Shown here piece by piece: positions 57,758 through 64,000 of a DNA stretch of 64,000 bases. Position 1 is the stretch's first letter, and every line of letters begins with the position of its first letter. The position numbers and the translations under genes were made by a program. A model generated the notes under the pieces. The model saw nothing but the letters and a program-made list of their open reading frames with translations. It searched no databases and was not told where the DNA came from. Source of the DNA: Corbicula japonica (taxonomy: Eukaryota; Mollusca; Bivalvia; Venerida; Cyrenidae); assembly GCA_038501625.1 (NCBI GenBank), contig JAZAYU010000079.1, forward strand, positions 1,240,001 to 1,304,000. Direction: 5' to 3'.

Positions 57758-58862
57758 AGGTGAAATATGCATATCAGGAATCGCCACATTCAGAAAATAC
57801 AGCCTTCCCACACAGTCAAGAAGAAGAGAGAGGGAGAGAGCATGGTTAATATAATGATCAGTTTCAAAAAAGACACCACAATCACACTTGCCCCAACAGG
57901 TTCTCATATCACAAAACAAGTACAAGTTGCCTTGGTGAAACAACTCCAACCCACCCATCGGCTCAACAATGTTGCATGCAAAAGCACAAAAAAAGTAAAA
58001 TATAAGAAAATAGCATTGCAAAGCAAAAGGGCGGGTGCTCAATAATATTACCGAGACCAGAGCTCCTGGAGTAAAAATCAGCAAGAACACGATGACAGGG
58101 ATAAAAGAAACAAATCGAGCTTCTAGGTTATTTTAAGAAAGTATCCCATAAACCTTCATAAACTCTGTAACCCCTGCCACCGTAGTGCAACCAAAGAGGT
58201 TAGCATAATGATCAACTGTAGAAGGGTTAATCACCAGGCCTGCCAAGCGCTGTAAAATATCATGTTGGTAACCTTTCTTTTTAAATTTACAGATGATGTT
58301 CACGAATAGCCAGGAGAAATTAACATTGCCTTTTATCTTCTTAAGTTTATAAATTAAATCTCCATAAAAAAGGTTTTCCTTAATTTGTGATACCGATAAC
58401 CTAAAAAATGTTTCTGTAATGCAAAGATAACGTTCATTGAAATCATTAACATCGTTGCAAGCTCTTAAAAAGCGAACAAGCTGTGAGATATAAATGCCGT
58501 ACGATGTTGCACGAGAAACATCGCCGTCTAAAAACGGAAAATTTACTATATTAAAATTAAAATCATCTCTTTTATCATATATTTTAGTAAATACGTAACC
58601 ATTTTCAATGGACAGATTTAGATCGAGAAAGTTAGCTTGCTTTTCTGAAGTGTTCGCTTTATTTATATGTAGTTCTTTAGGATAAATCTTATTAACCAGT
58701 GATGGAAAATAGTTATTATCTATATTTAATAAATCATCAAGGTACCTGGAGGTGTTGTTCAGTAGAAAGATAAAGTCTCTTTCGTAACAGAATAAAAACA
58801 GATCAGCAACAAGCGGTGCACAATTAGTACCCATTGGGATGCCTATTTCTTGTTTATAAATA
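57758..58862 (-). mobile_element. Retroelement copy with open RT fragment and terminal module
   Basis: The tip (GTGAAATATGCATATCAGG) is at about 57761, a shortened module and 3' untranslated region run to about 58130, and RT coding sequence fills 58133-58834. The element is cut at about 58860. Confidence 0.7.
58133..58834 (-). pseudogene. Reverse transcriptase fragment with internal deletions
   Basis: A 233-residue open frame begins at MGTNCAPLVADL (motif B) and holds YLDDLLNIDN (motif C). Compared with the copy at 883-1737 it has in-frame losses after motif B (the LSTEHQDD stretch) and in the thumb (the KLRK...LIHKYSC stretch). It ends GCTTVAGVTEFMKVYGILS with a stop, which may be the original C-terminus; copy 883 runs on differently there. 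The 5' part with motif A is missing. Confidence 0.65.
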
Positions 58863-60480
58863 CAGTGATGATGAAAATTTATTTTTACCGCGTTTATACA
58901 CCAATGCGATTAACCAATCATATGGGCCTCATAAAACCATGCCTTGTGTATGATAGCTAGATGTAGATGAACAGGACAATCACTAACTTATTTAATAATC
59001 AAACATGGCGACCTTTTTAAGCATGTGCTCGGGCATTTAAACAGCACAAGAAATGAGCGTCATGGTAAGTTAATAATTTGTAATTATTGATAGTGAAAAT
59101 ATAATTTTACTAAAATATAAACGCATGTGGTTGAACAATCAGATGGGTCTCATAATATCATCCCTTGGTCTGACAGCTAGAAGGACTGTTATAAGTACTG
59201 TTGCACGTGAAAAGCGTTTAATTATACAGTATAAATTAAGAAGGCTGTACCCTTCCTTTAACTAATCAAGTTTCAGCCGGAACTTATGTCTGCATTTTGA
59301 GTTTGAGTTTCTAAAGTGAACATTTCATGGTCTGGTCATGCGTGAATACCAGTTTTCAGTTTTTACAATATACTGTTTGGATTTTAACTGTAATAAATTA
59401 ACTTTCCTTTGAAGGTCGTTAAGCAAATGTAAAAGTAAAAGTAAGACAATGCTCTAGTGTGGCATCAGGTGTCGCAATTTACACCAGTCAATGCGAATGT
59501 CCGTCGGTCAGCCGGACATGTCCGGTAATTTTGCTTGTTGACCGACGAAAACTTCTGTTATTGTCGGACACAATGTCCGGTACAAAATTAAATCTAGCGC
59601 CGTTTCATTTTTGGAAAATTTACTTTCAGTTTCATGTCCAGTGCTATTTTTAACTGAAATATCATAATTTTTCTGCACGTTTTTATCCGTGTGTCACTAA
59701 ATGTAAACCCCATAACGTGACGTTTCTTTAAATATTCGAAAAAGCTTTCGGGTCAAAGGTCGCAATAATTCCCATAATTCAAATCGCCGTAGTTAACAAA
59801 CATGGCGGACAACGTTAGAGGAACTGATAAAAATATTTAATCTTTTTGTTATGCCGACGATTTCATTGAAGAATTACGGAAGCAGATAGATTAAGGTTTC
59901 GACTTAAGATGCACACGTGATACGATGTAAAAGCGAAATCATTGAATTATGGCGCAAGGCGATTACGATCTCGGACTTTTGTAGAGGCAAATGAATGAAA
60001 AAATAAGCACGTATCAAATTATTAAACAAGGTACTTGGTTACAGTTGTTATTATTTAGAAATCTAAAATATATGAAATAGTATGTTAAAATATCTATTTC
60101 ATTAAACTATAAAGCTAGATATAGTAAATACATATATTGATAATAAAACTGCAATTAAAATAAATATTTTTTGTCGATGTCACAAAATACACTCGACAAA
60201 ATTGCGACTGACAAAAATTTGTTGCGACTGGTAAAATTTTGGTGTTTACCAGTCGCAATGTCCTGTGAAGGGAAAAAAGTTTTCGCGTAGACTGTTACAC
60301 TTTGAAATTATATGATCATTGTTGTGAGATTACATAATGGTCAAATTAGGGTCTCAACTTGCACTTGTCACTTGATTCAATTAGTAATGTGTATCAGTTA
60401 TCTTGACGCAATCTGTAGAAAATCCACACCGCCAACTATAACCGTTGATTGGTGAACGTGTGTTAGGGATAACCACTCTC
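58863..60480. other. Region with scattered inverted repeats, no gene
   Basis: TGTCCGGT-type words around 59500-59590 and a hairpin TTGCGACTGGTAAA...TTTACCAGTCGCAA (about 60222-60262) suggest an old DNA element. The frame at 59459-59653 is unsupported. Confidence 0.35.
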
Positions 60481-60481
60481 T

Positions 60482-60780
60482 TACACTATCGGCTCATTAC
60501 ATTCACCTCTGTTATAGGCTGGGACTACTTTCAACTACTTTTACTTTAACTCAAAGAAATAGTTGACCAATTACATTTACAATAGTTTAAGTTTCTTCTG
60601 TTTTAATGAAAGATAGTGAAGATTTCTGTCATTTGTTTTACCCCAAAATTTCAAATTCATAATTATGACTGTATAAAATAAGGCTGTCGAGTTTGGGAAA
60701 AAATCTTAACATTGAGCCTTTAGCAGAGATGTAAACTTAAAGTGAGTGTAAGGAACAACAACTCTGCGAAGGAGATTGAA
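60482..60780. repeat. Repeat sharing both flanks of the 18.8-kb stretch
   Basis: TACACTATCGGCTCA at 60482-60496 and AAGGAACAACAACTCTGCGA...GGAGATTG at 60749-60778 match, in order, the sequence at 18766-18810. There they are adjacent; here about 250 bp separate them. Confidence 0.5.
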
Positions 60781-61780
60781 GGATAACCTTTTGGTTAACG
60801 AATGACGAAAACCAACCTATCAATAGCGATGAGCGGTGAACCAGTTATTACTGGTTTTCAACAAGTAAATCTCTTGGTATTTGAATATACAGTGTGTTCG
60901 CAAAAGTTCTCGAACAATCCGCGTAGATAATCGTATACATGTTAATCGTATGCACATATGATGATATCAGTAACCCGTTAGTATACTATTTTTAATATGA
61001 ATGTGTTATATTATCCATGCTGAAAATAAATTATATGTGCTGTTCTGTTCGGATTAAATATGTGGAGCAGACTTTTATTATTATAAATTCTTTGCTCTGC
61101 CAGATACTTTTTACATTATACTACATTTTTTATCAAATAAGGAAGGAAAGAATATCTGATTCTTTCTATGTACATATATTCAGTTTCAAAAATCAAAACA
61201 TATTTTTTACTTTTAATTGACTGTGTGAAAAGGCTGTGTTTTGTCAACGGGTTGCTTTGAAAAAAGCTTTAGCCCATGAAATTCCATAATAAAAAAATAC
61301 TTATTATAAATCTAGCTTAAAAATCTTATTCACTTGGTGAATTTAAGTATTTTAACTGTATGAACCCAGTCTTACACTTGCTGTTGGAGAGAAACATTAT
61401 CAATGGAAGCCGCAATCAATGTAAGTCTATAAAGACAGTTTGTCATGAAGTCATCATGTTACCTTATCGTCATTCAGTAAAATTGCTTAAAAGTTTCAGG
61501 GCTTCGTTCAAATAAATAAAATATATGAAAGGATTCCTTACGTGAGATTACTCAGGAAACACAAGTCTGCTTGTCACATCAAACAATCTCTGAGTGCACC
61601 CAAACCACATAAATATTCCGTTATTGATTAAAAATACAGCAAAACGAAATTTCTGTGAAAAATAATATAACGCTCACGAAATAAGCTTTTACTGCATTGA
61701 ATATTAAGTACATTCAGTAAGACGAGTGTTTTGTTCTTAACGTTAGTAAAATCACAATTACAGACAGACATGTCAATGTG
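60781..61780. other. AT-rich gap
   Basis: No gene recognised; the frames at 61017-61220 and 61628-61819 are AT-driven. Confidence 0.3.
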
Positions 61781-61781
61781 A

Positions 61782-62175
61782 AAAATGAGAACCACTGACT
61801 TCGAAACAGTCGGTGACATAACTAACCAGCCTTAATATGTTTCTAAGGTGAACCAACCTAACGCGTGCTCCGCCAGATTCTCAAGTACAAACATTTAACA
61901 TGGACAAGTTGCCTTGGTGAAAAACTCCGTCCCGCCACCTACTCGATAATACATAAATCAAAAATAGCTTAGGGCTTTGTCAAGCAAAATAAGTAGATTC
62001 CCAATGAAATGTCATGGTTCAAAGAACTAATAATAGTATCAACAAAAACACGATAGTATGATTACAATAAACTAAAAAAAAATCATTTGGTTTTTTAAGA
62101 TATCCTCAAGAAACTTTAAAAAAAACGTTTTATCTCCCGCCACGGTCGTTCAGCGAAAGAAAAGCATCTTGATTA
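61782..62175 (-). mobile_element. Old retroelement 3' region
   Basis: Diverged match from the AATGAGAACC block through GGTGAACCAACCTAACGCGT and CAAGTTGCCTTGGTGAAAAA to CCCGCCACGGTCGTTCAGCG. The tip is missing. Confidence 0.55.
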
Positions 62176-63851
62176 TTTTATATTCATGTATTTTTCACTA
62201 TTTTTGTCAAGAAACCGGTATTGGCTAACTTATAAATCAAATCGAATAAATTTTAAATATACTTGTTGTGAGTTCTCGTTTATCAAGCTCTTATTTAGCA
62301 CTTTTCAAATTTTGCTATCAGCTCTTCAATACATAAATAAGCAAGCAAAATGCAACTGTCGTATAAACAAATAGAACATTTTAGTAGAAACAACACAGTT
62401 TAATACACACAATATACCAATATTTTTATAGCAATATAACATCAATTTACAAGAAAATGATTTTATAAATGATTTACGAGTTTAAGTATTTGTTAGATTT
62501 ATATCTTTTATTGAAAACATTGTTTTGTCAATATCCTTTTCTGTATGGGTTTAAAATATAAAAAAAAATCTAGCTATAAAAAAAATAAATACGAAATTAA
62601 CAAACTGGAAGTTTTACTGCGGTCAAATATTTGGAAATATCAGTTTGACATAAAGGGTGAAGCAAACAGCGCATAGTTATAAAAAAAACCCTTACTGGCT
62701 ATCAGAGCTTCTCATGAAACAACTATTTAAGATAAACAATTGTGCATATCATAAAAAAGTACGAAAATGCAGTCGTTATTTACAGCTAAGCAATAGGAAG
62801 AAAGAAACAATTAAAAATTAATTTATTGACTGCAATAAAATATCCATCCTATAAAATGTACAAAGAAGAGGAATATTTTCTATCCAATCAAAAAGAGCGT
62901 GCAACATTTTGCTTTTTTTCGCATGGTCGATGGCTTTCGAATTCCCTTTTTCGATATATTATTGGAAGGGCTCGTGGCAACGTAAATATTTCATTGGGGT
63001 TCCACAAATCTAGGAAGCAAGCCCGTCTATGCTCTTCGAATTACAAAACACATAAAAAGCATTGATGTTCCATTAAAGCACATAGCCGATACTTAATTAA
63101 ATGTTAACGACATTAGCCGTAAGCTGAGCATGGTTAACAGCTTTATCATTCCTTTCTGTAGTTCATTGTGATGTTTGTCTGTTTGTATGCATTAGGTGAT
63201 ACATTGAAGTCTTCTAACTTAAGAAACTGTTTATATGTAGAGCTGTCAAAAAGATGTGACTTTTAAAGGTACAACATTATTCCAACAATGAGACACACAA
63301 ACAGAAATGTTCCATCTTAAATGCAATATTGCTGAAACTGTACAAATTGCAGTATTGAAAATACTTTTCATCCTGATGCTTAACTACATTGGTCGTATCT
63401 TTCAAACACGTGTTTACACTAGATAAAAGACTAGCAAAAGAACTGCAACCGCGTAACTTAATCTGATTTCACCGATATATCTTTCTTTAATGCCTTTTAA
63501 GATTATATTACATTAGTGTGTCTGTATTCCCTGTTTGCAATTACAGAATCGAAAACAGAAACATGTTTATGAGCAGTCATCTGCGTAATCGAGTTGTCCT
63601 AAGAACTCGGTCAAGAAAGCGGTTAGAAACAAGAAAGATCAAGATGGCAACATGTTCAAAATGTAAAATAACAAAAAAATAATGGACAGGTCTTGTCGTA
63701 TGTAACACTTGAGGCGAAGATCAAAATTGCCTAACGGAATGAAACGTAACAATGGACACTGGGTGCACAGTGTTTCAAAGTAGTGTCAAGATGGAACATA
63801 TAAACAGTTATAAAAGGAGAATGAAAAATTATTTTCGAAAAAATAAATAAT

Positions 63852-63855
<4 letters not shown>
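62176..63855. other. AT-rich right-edge region
   Basis: No gene recognised. A fragment of the double-hairpin repeat end (TCGATGGCTTTCGAATTCCC) occurs near 62927. The plus-strand frame at 62826-63065 crosses it and is not supported. Confidence 0.35.

Positions 63856-63944
<89 letters not shown>
63856..63944. repeat. Pure (GA)n microsatellite
   Basis: About 44 uninterrupted AG units. Confidence 0.95.
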
Positions 63945-63945
<1 letters not shown>

Positions 63946-64000
63946 ATACGGGATACGTATTAAATGAGAAATGGAAAATGAGCCTGACGATCTACCGCCT

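Noticed and set aside
57596..58090. 164-residue minus-strand frame with hydrophobic stretches
   Set aside because: It covers the retroelement 3' untranslated region and end module. The same region is not open in other copies.

Overview
This is AT-rich, intron-bearing animal DNA, packed with transposable elements, tRNA-derived repeats and microsatellites. Repeat content and receptor type suggest a lophotrochozoan, most likely a bivalve mollusc; this is inference, as no species-diagnostic marker was seen. The only intact host genes are three rhodopsin-class G-protein-coupled receptors (GPCRs), all on the minus strand.

Receptor array. The genes span 5598-9396, 16131-20495 and 52485-56989. Each has two coding exons joined by one intron of 2.6-3.4 kb. 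The intron lies at the same place (just after TM2) and in the same phase (phase 1, splitting an Ala codon). Predicted lengths are 391, 335 and 402 aa. NRY/NRL at the end of TM3, CW[AT]P in TM6, and paired Cys in TM3 and ECL2 place them near melatonin-receptor-like / Tre1-moody-like orphan receptors. They look like tandem paralogs that have since been pushed apart by repeats.

Retroelement family. Between and inside the genes are at least 20 copies or fragments of one reverse-transcriptase (RT) retroelement, probably Penelope-like. The best RT pieces lie at 883-1737, 14.4-15.6 kb, 29.5-31.8 kb and 58.1-58.9 kb, all on the minus strand. About 290 bp at its end also occurs inverted on the other side of several units, giving terminal inverted repeats with the tip GTGAAATATGCATATCAGG.

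20.5-52.5 kb. This 32 kb gap between receptors 2 and 3 holds no recognisable host gene. Its centre is two adjacent DNA transposons, A (32706-40299) and B (40346-43989). Both begin and end with ACGGAAGCC...GGCTTCCGT. Each has a perfect 8-bp target-site duplication (aaaaaagt and agtaacgt). Both carry a decayed integrase-like (DDE) fragment on the plus strand, and both have a similar short ATG exon on the minus strand just inside the right terminal repeat. They look like two members of one transposon family that I cannot assign to a named superfamily.

Smaller repeat families include a repeat with two conserved hairpins (about ten copies), a near-perfect palindromic MITE (four copies, one ending 6 bp after the stop codon of receptor 3), a TA-flanked CGTACG-rich element, several other foldback elements, tRNA-like sequences, and simple repeats. 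Boundaries of decayed repeats are estimates to within about 5-20 bp; exon boundaries and the A/B element ends were read base by base.
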